Positions 1 to 10,546 are shown, counted from the first letter of the stretch. The stretch: 11,603 nt of DNA from Conidiobolus incongruus B7586 (GCA_000697335.1 JNEM01010511.1:1-11603), one strand, 5' to 3'. Numbers and translations are program-made. The notes: generated by a model from the sequence alone, not told the origin.

Positions 1-661
1 TAATTTAATATGATATATTAATTTTTATTTTGATTTAAAAATATAATTTTGATATATATATATCTATATATAATTATATTTATATAATAGTTGTAATATT
101 TCAATATATTTATTTCAAATTATTTTATTACGAGTATAATATTATTTAAATATTATTTTTATATATATTTTATAATCAATATAAAGTCACAATAATCTTT
201 ATAAACAAATAATTTTCAAGATTAATAATTTTTGATAATTTCATGATTTTGAATTAGTTTGACAATATTAAATTTTGAAATCTAAGAATTCAATTTAATA
301 ATATTATTATTAAGTTTGGAGGGATATAACTTTGAGATTTAAATGGAAATATTTATTCAACATATAAATTTAATTTTATTACATAATAATTGTGATAAAA
401 TTGGTATTATTTATCAAATTTTGATCATTCATTTATATTTGAAACAATTATTCTGAAAAATTTTATAATTCAAAAACTACTAGTGAGCTTAATTTAAGAT
501 TTAATAAGCATTTGATTTAGTTCATTAATGTTTAATTTTTTAAAAACATGTAATTAATACATCTCATTATGAAAATTTATTTATTTCTAAGTATATATCT
601 ATATATATTCTAGATTTTAGTATCAATTATTTAGTCGAGTGTAATATTTTTTAACCAATTT

Positions 662-753
662 AGGTTCACAAATCTTGTAAATGTAGAAATATAGAAAAAT
701 ACAGATGGCTTGAATCAAACGAAAGCCTGTGAACTCTCTTAATAGTGAACCTA
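662..753. repeat. Nine-base inverted repeat in non-coding patch
   Basis: TAGGTTCAC at 661-669 and its exact reverse complement GTGAACCTA at 745-753 enclose about 75 bases in a patch richer in G/C than its surroundings. The core GTGAAC occurs again at 729-734 and 826-831. This could be a structured RNA or chance; I have no family match. Confidence 0.25.
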
Positions 754-1599
754 TTTCATTATATCAGCACAAAAAAACAAAAAAAATAGAAAACCGCTTT
801 GTTGAGCATATTGGGTCTCATGTTAGTGAACTACTAGTAGAGTAATGGCGAAAGCATATGAAAGAAGCTAGCTTAATTGGTCTTTGCGTAAATAAGGATT
901 GATTTAATCAGCCTATATTACTACATTTTTAAATTAATAAAAACAATGTGGTAATTGTGTTTACCAGAAATTGCAAATTAATCATTAAATTGAAGACCAT
1001 CCATTATCAAGTGTTAAAATTCTTTTCAAAGCCTTATTATGTATTTGATGCTTTTAATGCTTAGCTCTCAATTACTCTAGAGAAAGAACAAATCCACTTT
1101 ATCATCCACGTTAATACCTATCCACCACTATCGCTAACTGTGTAAAAACAGCAAAAAAGATATTGGAGATCCGCAATTGATACTCAATTCTCGGTCTCAC
1201 GATATTTTTAAATTTAACGATTTCAGCCCTATCACATTTTTGAACACTATCATTAGCCTAATACTAAATAAATATATTTCATTTGATAAATTTAGCCCTC
1301 AACTTAGATATTATGCACATATATGGTTTACAAAAGATAATGTTTTGCCAAATGAACCTTATGTGGATTCAATATAGCTAGGATATAGTTATGCAAAATA
1401 TCAAAAGTTATTTAAATAACCAATTAAAAAAGAAGCCATATAGAATCCAGAAAGTGTATTCGCTATGAACATTTGATATCATTCACGAATTTATAAATTT
1501 ATTTAATTAATATAATAAGATTTTTCAATTAGGTTGTAATATCACATTTCTTACAAGTTTTATATTGATGTCATCCCTTGTGTTAATTTTTACTTAATT

Positions 1600-2040
1600 T
1601 GCAACAAGTCAACTAAAGAAAGGAATTAAACTGGATGAAATATTAGGTTGGTTAGCTCAACAGGAGTCTGCAATTGACAAAAATAAAAGATTCTTCTAAG
1701 GTGTTGAGTAAGAGAACATGAAAATTTCGATTATAGACCTATACAAGCTGAAAAGAGATACTTGCAGTATAACGACAAAAGAAACACAACAATACTCACA
1801 AATTGCAATTTGAAGATACTCAAGTAAATAATTTTCAAGATTCTAATGTATATAAATATGATTTTAAAGAAAATAACATATAATTCATAAATCAACTAAG
1901 AGAAAATTTCATATGATCTTAAGTAAAATTATTCAAAATAAAAAAAATCCAAAGATCATTTCCAATCACAGTTCAAGCATTTTCAAAAATATTGCTTTCA
2001 CCATAAATACTTTGAACATATCACTAAAAACTGTCAAATG
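1600..2040 (+). mobile_element. Decayed LTR-retrotransposon gag fragment (Ty3/Gypsy-like)
   Basis: Near its end this stretch encodes a short segment (about 1990-2035) with the spacing Cys-x2-His-x4-(Gly-like)-His-x4-Cys, of the CxxH...GH...C kind found after the capsid region of many fungal Ty3/Gypsy Gag proteins. Further upstream, around 1600-1690, another segment is polar and rich in Lys, Gln and Glu, as Gag linkers often are. The copy is broken, old by appearance, and I see no flanking LTRs or pol. The assignment rests on one short motif, so it is tentative. Confidence 0.35.
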
Positions 2041-2283
2041 TTAAATTCATCTTATAATTATAATAAATATTGATATATAAATTTTAATTAAATAAAATAA
2101 AATTATTTTATTTTATTAATGATATTTACCTTGATTTATTAAATTAATAATTTTTATTTAATATATATATATTTTTTTAAAAAATAATAATAATAATTAA
2201 AAAAATTAGAATTACTATAAAATTTATTATTATAATATTTATTTGTTTAAAACCTAATAATTTTAATTTTTATTATTATTTAA

Positions 2284-2309
2284 ATATATATATATATATA
2301 TATATATAT
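2284..2309. repeat. (AT)n microsatellite
   Basis: An uninterrupted run of 13 AT dinucleotides, about 95 bases beyond the 3' end of the peptidase gene. Confidence 0.95.
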
Positions 2310-2387
2310 TAATTTAATAAATGTGATCAATTATATAAAATATTCCTATTATAAATAAAATTTTATTTTATGAATTAAAAAAATAAC

Positions 2388-2393
2388 TTTATT
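2388..2393 (-). terminator. Polyadenylation signal of the DPP IV gene
   Basis: AATAAA on the minus strand begins 11 bases after the TAA stop (2407-2405), so the signal sits very close to the coding end. The flanks are extremely AT-rich, so other weak signals are also possible. Confidence 0.4.
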
Positions 2394-2404
2394 GAATAAA
2401 TAAA

Positions 2405-5109
2405 TTAATGTTTGCGAGCAAACTGTTGTTTGAAGAATTGGTTAATGGTGTTGAAATAGTGATACTTGGCTTCAGGTTGAGGATAGTAATGGTCGTTATC
2501 AATGTAGGGGACAAATTTGAATCTGTAGATATCGTTATAGACTAATTGATTGACGACATACATAGAGTTGTCCAAGTGGACATTATCATCACGGGTACCG
2601 TGAGTCAATAAAAGATCCACAGTCTTGAAAGAATTGAAGTTCTTGATGGCGGTAGTGTTATAACCTTGGGGGTTATCTTTCAATTCGTGCATATATCTTT
2701 CAGTGTAAACAGTGTCATATAAGTGCCAGTCAGTGACGGGAGAAACGGAAGCACCACCCTTGAAGATGACAGGATTTTGAGGCTGGCGTTCCAAAGTCTT
2801 GAGAGTCATGTAACCACCATAAGATTTACCATAGATGAGGAAGTTATCTTTGTTAGTATAATCCAAACTTTGGAAGTATTTACCAGCGGCAATCTGGTCT
2901 TCAGATTCGAAATCTCCTAATCTCTTAAGAACTGAAATCATGAATTCACGACCCTTGTAACCAGTACCTCTACCATCAACGCTTACAACAATAGTATCAG
3001 TGTTGTTGGCAACGAAGTACTTAAGCTGATCAACCTTCCAATCACGAACAACCATTTGAGAGTTGGGACCTCCGTAGACATAGAAAATAACGTTGTACTT
3101 CTTTTTGGGGTTGAAGTTAGTAGGTCTAATTTCCACAGCGTTAATGGTATTGCCATTAATCTTCAATTCACGGAAGTAATAAGTAGGAATATTGTATTCA
3201 CTAGCCTTCTTCTTCAATTCAGCGTTATCTTGAAGAACTTTGCGACCTTTTTCTTCACCTCTAACAGTTAAAGTTCTGGTAGGGATTCCAGGTCCATTAT
3301 AGTTCAAGATAACGTATTTACCACCGGGAGAGACGGAAGCAGAGTAGGTACCAGTCTTTTGCAAATCACCAGTGTCGGCACTCTTACTGATGTGAACCTT
3401 GTTTTTACCATTGAGATCAACGCGGTAAATATCTTTAGCAGTAGAGTGAACTTCTGAGCTTGAATAGTACACATAACCAGATTCTTGATCAACTCCAAGG
3501 ATACTGATGACGTCATATTTACCACTGGTCAAAACAACCTTAGGCTTGGGACTGTTGACAGGGGAGTACAAGGCAATATGGGTATAACCATCGGCAACTA
3601 CATTAATAAGATAAGAAGCATCTTTCAAGCCATGTCTGGGAAGAGGGGGCAAATGGGTAGCATGAGTGAAAGCATACCAGCCACCGTCTCCCTTGAGATC
3701 CTTGCTGAGGACATTGGCACCTCCTTCTTCATCTCTAACAATAGTAGCTTTGCCAGAATTAGCGTTGACAACTGCAAAATAGGCCCTGTTTTGAATGCGA
3801 TTGGCAAATTGAACCAACAATGAACAAGATTCATCTTGAATCCAAGCAGCTTCGAAAATAATAATTCCATCATTGAGAGTCTTGTTATCCTTAAGAGGAA
3901 CAGGAGTAACTTCAGCACCCTTCTTGGTAATTTTGGCAACATTGAAAGTAACTGAGGGGTTGGTAAAACCTGGTTTAGGATAATATTGATCATAGTACTG
4001 AGGATAAGAAGACAATTCCTTAGTCCAAACTCCATTATTGGCTCTGGTAGTATAAGAATTCAAAATTTCGATAGGAACTTTAGTATCGTTGTAGGTAACG
4101 AAAGCTAATTCATCGTTAGGACCCCACCAGATGGCTGATCCACTTTCGACCACTTCTTCTTCATAAACCCAGTCAGGAACACCATTTTGAACAAACTTAC
4201 TGCCAGTGTTGGTGACACGAGTCAATTGAGAGAAATCAGAAGTGAGAGTGTAAATATCGTTATCTTGGACAAAGGCCTATTTAACATTTAATTAAGTATA
4301 GTTACGAGTGAATTAAAGAAATTGATAATTACCAGGTTGTGACCTTTAGGAGACCATTGGACGAGAGATAAAACATTATCAGTATCATTGTAACTCTTCT
4401 TGAGATCAAAGTTTTTGTTGATAATTCTTCCTGGAGCCTTGGGATCCGACAGGTTGAATAAATAATATGAGCCGAAATAAGACTTGGTCCATAACTAAAA
4501 ATTTTTTTAATATAAATATTCATAATACCCAAAAATTATCAAGTACCTTAGTATAATTGACTTGCACCAATAAATATTTCAAATCTTTGGAGAGGACATA
4601 ACTCTCAGGAGAAATAACCTTGCCATTTAACTAGAATTTCAAACAATTAGTAAATATAAAAACCAAGAATAAGATGAGTTTTACATCTTTCAATTGATTT
4701 AAATTAAATAAGATTTTATCTTCTTTAGAATTATCGAGAGATTTAATCCAATAGTTTTTATCGGTACTGTTGAGACTGGTGTATACACCATCTTTACCTA
4801 AATATTCCCATTAATATAATATGTCATCCAACTATGTTATATAATACATACCCAAATCATTGGATAACCAACTGATGCCAGCACCTTTGACTGAAAAAGT
4901 GGACTTGGTTACGTCAGTTAGTTGAATTTCCTTTTTAGCGTGACCGCTGGCTTCAACTGATTGTCCTTGCTGCTGGGGAATAGAGAAGGCTAAATAAAAT
5001 AATGTTAATAAATTAATCAAATAATTATTTAAACAAGTTTACACTGCTGAATACAAAGACCCCAAACAAGAGCCCCAACGATTCTAGTAGGCAATAATAA
5101 TTGAACCAT
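2405..5109 (-). CDS. Dipeptidyl-peptidase IV-like serine peptidase (S9B), six exons
   Basis: Likely removes N-terminal X-Pro or X-Ala dipeptides from peptides. Exons (minus strand) are 5109-5043, 4989-4852, 4797-4685, 4630-4547, 4494-4333 and 4276-2405, giving 811 residues; the five introns are 52-56 nt, GT-AG, and frame is kept throughout. Residues 1-25 form a short basic start (R9) and a hydrophobic core (about 10-20), so a signal peptide and secretion are likely. An N-terminal beta-propeller carries DWVYEEEV with the double-Glu pair at E228/E229 that binds the substrate amino terminus in DPP IV. The C-terminal alpha/beta-hydrolase domain has YGGP (Y589), nucleophile GKSYGGYM (S673), DTVYTERYM (Y712, Y716), HGTRDDNVH (D751, N753) and DNDHYY (H784). 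The usual Trp before the serine is Lys, and the propeller Arg of the WRHSY motif is Thr137 (WTKSY). Length fits secreted fungal DPP IV. Family assignment is firm; exact substrate is inferred. Confidence 0.93.
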
Positions 5110-5122
5110 TATAAAATTGATC

Positions 5123-5146
5123 TAATAGGTAGAATCAACTATTAGG
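5123..5146. repeat. Small inverted repeat in the DPP IV leader
   Basis: The 7-base arms CTAATAG and CTATTAG flank a 10-base loop, lying between the TATA box and the ATG of the peptidase gene. It could form a weak hairpin in the leader or be chance in AT-rich DNA. Confidence 0.3.
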
Positions 5147-5167
5147 TGATAAAATGATACGTAATTG

Positions 5168-5177
5168 CCTTTATATA
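5168..5177 (-). promoter_or_regulatory. TATA box of the DPP IV gene
   Basis: TATATAAAGG read on the minus strand, ending 58 bases before the ATG at 5109. It is a better match to the TATA consensus than the surrounding AT-rich background because of the trailing AAAGG. Transcription would then start close to the ATG and leave a short leader. Confidence 0.5.
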
Positions 5178-5410
5178 CTAGAAATTCTCATAGAATATTA
5201 CAGTACCTAAATAGATCAATTTATGTTAATATTTATTATAATTATTAAATATGAAATTTCGAAAAATTTACCACCAAATCATATGATTAAAATGTCCAGA
5301 TGACATTGGTATTACATCCTATTTTTCCATTTATTAATCACGAAATAATTTAAATTTATTTTAATAATTTAATTAAAATAGTATTTAAAAAAAATTTAAT
5401 TTAAATTGAA

Positions 5411-5443
5411 ATTATTACTATTATTACTATTATTACTATTATT
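5411..5443. repeat. Nine-base minisatellite
   Basis: Three exact tandem copies of ATTATTACT plus six further bases, in the spacer about 300 bases upstream of the peptidase start codon. Confidence 0.9.
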
Positions 5444-6055
5444 TCATTATATAATATTTTTATGATATATTTATATCAGTTTTCCTTTATTAAATGAATT
5501 AAATTGATATAATTATTAATTATTTAAAGTTTAAATTATTAATTATATTGTTTAAAATCATTTTCTTGTGGATAAATAGAATCTCATATTTAAGAGATGT
5601 GTAACAAATAATTTATAATCTTATGATATGAGAAAATGTAATTCCCTCTATCACCTGTTGTTTACCACTGATCATTCAATAAGCAATTCTAAATTATTGA
5701 GATTAAGCTGAGCAATTAGAGTTGCAACTGTTTAAAATATTGTCACTAGGCATAAACAATGCTATTTTAAATTAAATTATGAAAATGCGATGATACTATT
5801 TATATTCTTTTATATAATTTTTTTACTATTTTTTTATTATTGGTTTTTTGAATAAAAAAATTAAATTAAATTAAATAGATTACTATTTAGGAAATATTAT
5901 TAAATATGAAAATAGTGAATGCTTTATAATAAATAACTTGTATAAGATATCAATGAATGTTAAGTTTTTAGTCATTATTGCCACTATTACACCATTATTT
6001 TTAATTATGATATACCAATTATTTGGAATGGCTTGTTAGTGATACAATTATAAAT

Positions 6056-6078
6056 TATATATATATATATATATATAT
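6056..6078. repeat. (TA)n microsatellite
   Basis: A run of 23 alternating T and A bases in the divergent spacer. Confidence 0.95.
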
Positions 6079-6708
6079 TTAAAAGTTTATAATAATTATA
6101 TTCAAAAAAAGTAAATTTAGAATATAAAAATTAAAAATATTATATTTTTAAAGATTTTTTTATAATATTAAATATTTAATTAAAAATAATGTAATTTAAA
6201 TCTAAAATATGATTACATTAATATTATGAATCATACGCTAAAACAAGTCATAAGACAGACTATTTAATCAGCTTAAATAGATATTTAAAACACTCAAATT
6301 TTGAGTCAAATTATTATTTTATAATTAAAAAATCATATAATAATGTAAAGATTATAATTTTCATTATTAAAAAATCAAATTATAAAATTTTTTTCTCAAA
6401 TTGATATAATATATCATTATCATTTTAAATACATTACCATACATATTATCAGTTTGTTTAATGAGAATAAAATGGAAATTTAGAAATTTTTGAAATGAAA
6501 ATTGATGAAAGTAACATATCTTTAAGTCAAAGATTTTGATGGGATTTGATAAATTTAAAAGATGCCCAAGGAACAAAGTAATTGTGATAAATTTTCAATT
6601 AAATGAAAAAAGCAATATTTAAAAATTATTTAGTATAAAATTAAAATTACATTTAATACACTTGTCTCCCCACTATGTTTTATTCGACTTAAGTTATCTA
6701 ACCTTGTT

Positions 6709-6734
6709 TAATTTAATGGAATTCCATTAAATTA
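6709..6734. repeat. Perfect 26-bp palindrome centred on GGAATTCC
   Basis: Thirteen bases on either side of the centre between 6721 and 6722 pair without mismatch; the symmetry stops at 6708/6735. The middle eight bases are GGAATTCC and the outer arms are A/T. It lies about 130 bases before the retropepsin-like fossil. It could be a cruciform, a dimeric protein-binding site or the scar of a mobile element. Confidence 0.85.
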
Positions 6735-6863
6735 TGAAATGATTTTGATTAAAATATTTATAAAATTAATCGCATGACTTAAGGAATTAAAATTATTTAT
6801 CATACAAGTGATATCTTCAAAATTTATATGATGTAGTGGAGGGACAACTGTATTTGTAAAAGT

Positions 6864-7000
6864 TTGACTATAAAAAAGAATGCTAAAATCAATGTTATTG
6901 AAGTCGTCTTCTTCAGGATGGAATTAAGAACCCATGGACTAGAAGTAAGATGCCTTATCCATTGGACTATAGGTGCCTATTCAAAACAATTTTGTGAAAT
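6864..7000 (+). mobile_element. Faint retropepsin-like fossil (LTR retrotransposon pol)
   Basis: Within the frame open over 6864-7163, the part around 6915-6990 encodes GLEVRCLI followed by a GAYSKQF-like stretch. This echoes the way retropepsin domains of Ty3/Gypsy elements begin (a short beta strand, then the catalytic loop, then a small helix). The copy is broken and old. The rest of the frame, from about 7020, is low-complexity Ile/Leu-rich translation of A/T DNA with no recognisable part. No LTRs are visible. Confidence is low because the similarity is short. Confidence 0.25.
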
Positions 7001-7580
7001 AATAGAGCCAAAAATACTCAACTTAATAACTATCATTTTAACTCAATTAAAATTTCCTTTATACTTCTTAAATATTATATTTTATAATAAAATTCCAATC
7101 TTACTTATTTCTCCAGTATTTATATCTACTATTATTCTCTCATATATCTTAAGGTTAATATAATATGAGTATCAATATATTGAATATATAAACTCTGTCG
7201 ATAATCCTTTTATAAATAATATCATTTCAATTTTTATTTGTAGCAAAATATTCATAATTTTTATTATGTATTATATTAGTTAATTTTGTGTTAATATCAA
7301 AAAGTGGATTAATTTCTCTCTTGAATTATATTGACATGCTACTAGTATCAACAGTTTTAAATATATCGAATTAATGATCATATACTTTTCAAAATATAAA
7401 ATGCTGAATAATTAGGTATAAATTTTTGAGAAAATAAATATTGATGGGATATTCAATAGTTATAATTAATATTATTCCAACCATTGAATCAATTAGTCTT
7501 GATAATATTCCTATAAATCTTAATTCCATAGCTTGAAACATTAAATTCTAAATAGATATCAGCCCAGATTATAAAAAACT

Positions 7581-7599
7581 TATATATATATATATATAT
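7581..7599. repeat. (TA)n microsatellite
   Basis: A run of 19 alternating T and A bases in the divergent spacer. Confidence 0.9.
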
Positions 7600-8525
7600 T
7601 GAAACACTAGATTCAATTATCAAACTTGAGTGTATTAAACAACCTATTTTCGATAACTTGATATTTAATATTTGATATAATAACTTGTTAAATTTTAATT
7701 AATCGAGTTGTAAATTCGAAATATTGTTTTGGTTTAATTTATCAAATTTATCAAAATAATTAATAAACTAAAAATCATAGTATAGAACGGATGTAATGAT
7801 GCGGTGGCTTAAACTTTTAAAATCAGTATGAAATAATATATTTAGCTTATCATATTACGTACAATTAACATACTAAAAAATAAATTACTTTTGTTATGAA
7901 ATTTCAGTGGGTTGTAATAAATATTGATGCATCCCAATCCTTTAAAATATGTTAACACACATGTTCATAGTTTTAGCAAACCGACTATTTTTATATCATT
8001 TCCAGTTATCAATATCGATTTTTAAGGTATTGCAAAATATTTATGTGAATGGTATTATCTGATAAGAAAGCATTTAAAATTGAAAATCCATTCTTCAAAT
8101 TGATTTCATATTAGTAAATAAAAATTTAACAATATATTAAAAAGTTTATAATTATTAATTGATTTAAAAAATATTCAGATGTTTATCATTATACAATTTA
8201 TATTGCTTGGAGAAAAAAAATGCAATATATAATGATAGATATCATAAATTAATCAAAATTTATTTAAATTGATAATCATAAAAATCTTATACAAATTATT
8301 TATAAATAATTAAACTAATTTTGTATGATGTTTTATTTAGAACTTGGCAAAGACATCATTATTTAGGTAAAATGTAATATGAATTATATCACCTATTCAA
8401 ACATTATTACCAAATAAAAATCCACCAACTTGATCATTTTATATTACGTGGAAACTAGGCAATTAAAAAGGAGGCTAATCCAGGTTAAACATTAGAGAAA
8501 TGATACTTAAGTCACATTAAACTAA

Positions 8526-8530
8526 CCAAT
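8526..8530 (+). promoter_or_regulatory. CCAAT pentamer upstream of the phosphatase gene
   Basis: CCAAT lies 136 bases before the ATG at 8666, a usual distance for the HAP/NF-Y complex in fungal promoters. A five-base match is weak evidence on its own, and I see no clear TATA box nearer the start. Confidence 0.2.
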
Positions 8531-8665
8531 TAAAAACATCTAGAAAGTAGCGTGATCTGATTTTTAAGCAGCAAATTGATTTAAATGAGATACAACTTTC
8601 TTTTCACAATCATAATATTCTAATTAACTGAATTTGCATTTTAACTTTGATCAACTGACATAAAC

Positions 8666-10501
8666 ATGTCACATAATACAGACCCTGAGAGACAACCTCT
8701 GGTCCCATCATCTAATATCGATTCCCCTCCTAGATCTGTAAAAATAATATCTTAATATTTTTTAACTATTACTAATATTTTTATAGATAACTTTCAAAGT
8801 ATCCAACTTATTAGTGGTTCTTATAATTATATTTGTTATTGGTTTAGGAGTTTTAATTACCTCTACAACTCATTACGGTTAGTACTTTTAATTATTTTTT
8901 CTTCCTTTTAATAATAAATTAATTTTTATATTCTAGTTCAAAAGAGAAATGTTATTCTATTAATTTCTGATGGTTTCGGTCCTGCTTCAGAAGCTTATGG
9001 TCGCGAATTTGCTCGGTATATTGGAGCTCTTGATGCTAATGGTGTCTCCTCATTAGATACCATTTTAGTAGGCCAGTCACGTACTAAATCCTCTTCTAGT
9101 TTAGTGACTGATTCAGCTGCTGGAGCTACTGCTTTCTCATGTGGTTTAAAAACTTACAATAATGCTGTTGGTGTCGATCCACAACAAAATCCATGTGGTA
9201 CTATTTTGGAAGCTGCCAAAGCAGAAGGAATGTTAACTGGATTAGTAGTTACCTCTAGAGTAACGCACGCTACACCTGCTGCATTTTCAGCTCATGTACC
9301 TCATCGTGATATGGAAAATGATATTGCTGTCCAACAGTTAGGATTATATCCCCTTGGCCGCCAAGTAGATCTTATGTTTGGAGGTGGTGAATGTGAATTC
9401 CTTCCAAATTCAACCCAAGGAAGTTGCCGCAGTGATAACAGGGATCTTAAGCGTGAAGGGAAAGAAAAATTTAACTGGAATTTCATAACCAAAGAGCAAT
9501 TTGATCAACTCCCTAATGAAGGATTTCAGCTTCCTATGGCTGCACTATTCGCAAAGAGCCATATGTCATACGATATTGATCGTAACCCAAATGAACAGCC
9601 ATCCTTGAAGGAGATGACACAGAAAGCTCTAAAGGTTTTGTCTCGAGCATCCGCTTCAAGTTCTCAAGGCTTCTTTTTAATGATCGAAGGTAGTCGTATC
9701 GATATGGCAGCTCATGATAATGACCCAGCAGCCCACGCACGCGAAATCCTTGCCTACTATGAAGCTATCAGTGCAGTCAAAGCCTTCGTCAACACTCATC
9801 CTGATACTGTGATGATTTCAGTTAGTGATCATGAGACTGGAGGTTTCACTTTGGGTCGCCAAATTGGGCCTGAGTACCCTGAATACATTTGGTATCCTGA
9901 AGTTATCAAAAGGGTCAAGAGTTCAGCAGCTGCATTGGCTTCAAAATACTTGAGCTATCAAGGAGATAAAAAAAAGTCATATTTGAGACAAGAAATTCTC
10001 TTGAAAGGTCTTGGAATTGATCACGTAAGTGAGGAAGAATGGAACCATCTTCAAAACTGTACATCCTTCCAGGATTTCAATTATGCTTTTGGTGATATGG
10101 TCAGTAGAAGGGCTATGCTTGGAGTAAGTATTTAAATATTAATCACCTTTCTATTTCTAATTTGATATTTAGTGGACGACTCATGGTCATACTTCTGTTG
10201 ATGTCAATCTGTATGCATATGGACTCCAATCTGAAAGATTGGCTGGAAATCGAGAGGTATTTTTATTTGAATTAATTTAAACTTTTTAATTGACTCTGAT
10301 TTATTATAGAATATTGAAATTGGTCATTTTATCACTCAGTTTTTAGATCTCAACTTGAATAAGATTACCGATAAATTGAGGTAAGATTAATATCAATATT
10401 AAATTATCTTGGTTAACATTATTCTTGTTAGATCTAGCTTTGTGATGCCAATTAATTCATTTTTTTCAAACTCTAATTATGAATTTGTACAGCATAATTG
10501 A
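8666..10501 (+). CDS. Vacuolar-type (Pho8-like) alkaline phosphatase, six exons
   Basis: Metal-dependent phosphomonoesterase, expected in the vacuole membrane with its catalytic domain in the lumen. Exons are 8666-8737, 8787-8877, 8937-10123, 10173-10256, 10310-10380 and 10432-10501, giving 524 residues; the five introns are 49-59 nt, GT-AG, the first with a TACTAAT branch site at 8770-8776. Residues 1-31 are a cytosolic tail with ERQPLV (8-13), 32-48 a membrane anchor, and the remainder the phosphatase domain. Visible active-site parts are D66 in ISDGFG, nucleophile S114 in TDSAAG, T167 in HATPAA, R178, E305 in IEGSRID with D310 and H314, D352/H353 in SDHETGG, and H456 in THGH. All expected zinc and magnesium ligands are present. 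Yeast Pho8 has 566 residues, so length fits. The ATG at 8666 is chosen because it gives the tail, anchor and domain order of Pho8. Confidence 0.94.
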
Positions 10502-10546
10502 GGTTATCAATGGTGTTTTTTTATTTTATTAATATATAAATATATA

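Larger units (their letters stand above)
1..2404. other. AT-rich spacer downstream of the DPP IV gene
   Basis: No intact gene is visible. Bases 1-660 and 2040-2400 are almost pure A/T with short tandem runs. Bases 660-1400 and 1600-2040 have visibly higher sequence complexity. The frame at 1177-1377 is open for 66 codons but resembles no family I know and lacks support from splice sites or codon use. A 9-base inverted repeat lies at 661-669 and 745-753. The only recognisable content is the gag-like fossil listed separately. Confidence 0.6.
5110..8665. other. Large AT-rich divergent spacer
   Basis: This 3.5 kb lies between the starts of the DPP IV gene (leftward) and the phosphatase gene (rightward) and must hold both promoters. 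I see no intact gene. It contains the peptidase TATA box, a 9-bp minisatellite, AT microsatellites, a 26-bp palindrome and a faint retropepsin-like fossil, each listed separately. Bases 7200-8340 show nothing recognisable. Before the phosphatase start, 8390-8660 is somewhat less AT-rich and includes a CCAAT pentamer at 8526-8530, about 135 bases upstream of the ATG. Confidence 0.6.

Noticed and set aside
834-843. Ten-base palindrome CTACTAGTAG
   Set aside because: Too short to separate from chance in this composition.
1177-1377. 66-codon open frame on the plus strand
   Set aside because: No similarity to a family I know, biased to Ile, Asn and Phe as expected for A/T-rich chance translation, and no plausible splice partners.
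1640-1680. tRNA-like stretch with GGTTAGCTCAAC resembling an A box
   Set aside because: No matching acceptor stem, anticodon arm or B box follows, and the stretch lies in the gag-like fossil.
3625-4035. Open frame of 136 codons on the minus strand in another phase, and plus-strand frames at 3485-3823 and 3056-3271
   Set aside because: They lie wholly inside the last exon of the peptidase gene, whose own translation carries all the family motifs; these are shadows.
6367-6576. 69-codon open frame on the minus strand
   Set aside because: Phe, Ile and Leu-rich translation of A/T sequence without motifs or codon bias.
8445-8450. TACGTG as a phosphate-response (Pho4) site upstream of the phosphatase
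   Set aside because: It differs from the CACGTG and CACGTT cores by one base and stands alone.
9104-10135. Reading the phosphatase as a single uninterrupted frame
   Set aside because: It would lack the metal ligand D66, the membrane anchor and the THGH histidine, all of which are encoded in frame by flanking exons joined by GT-AG introns.
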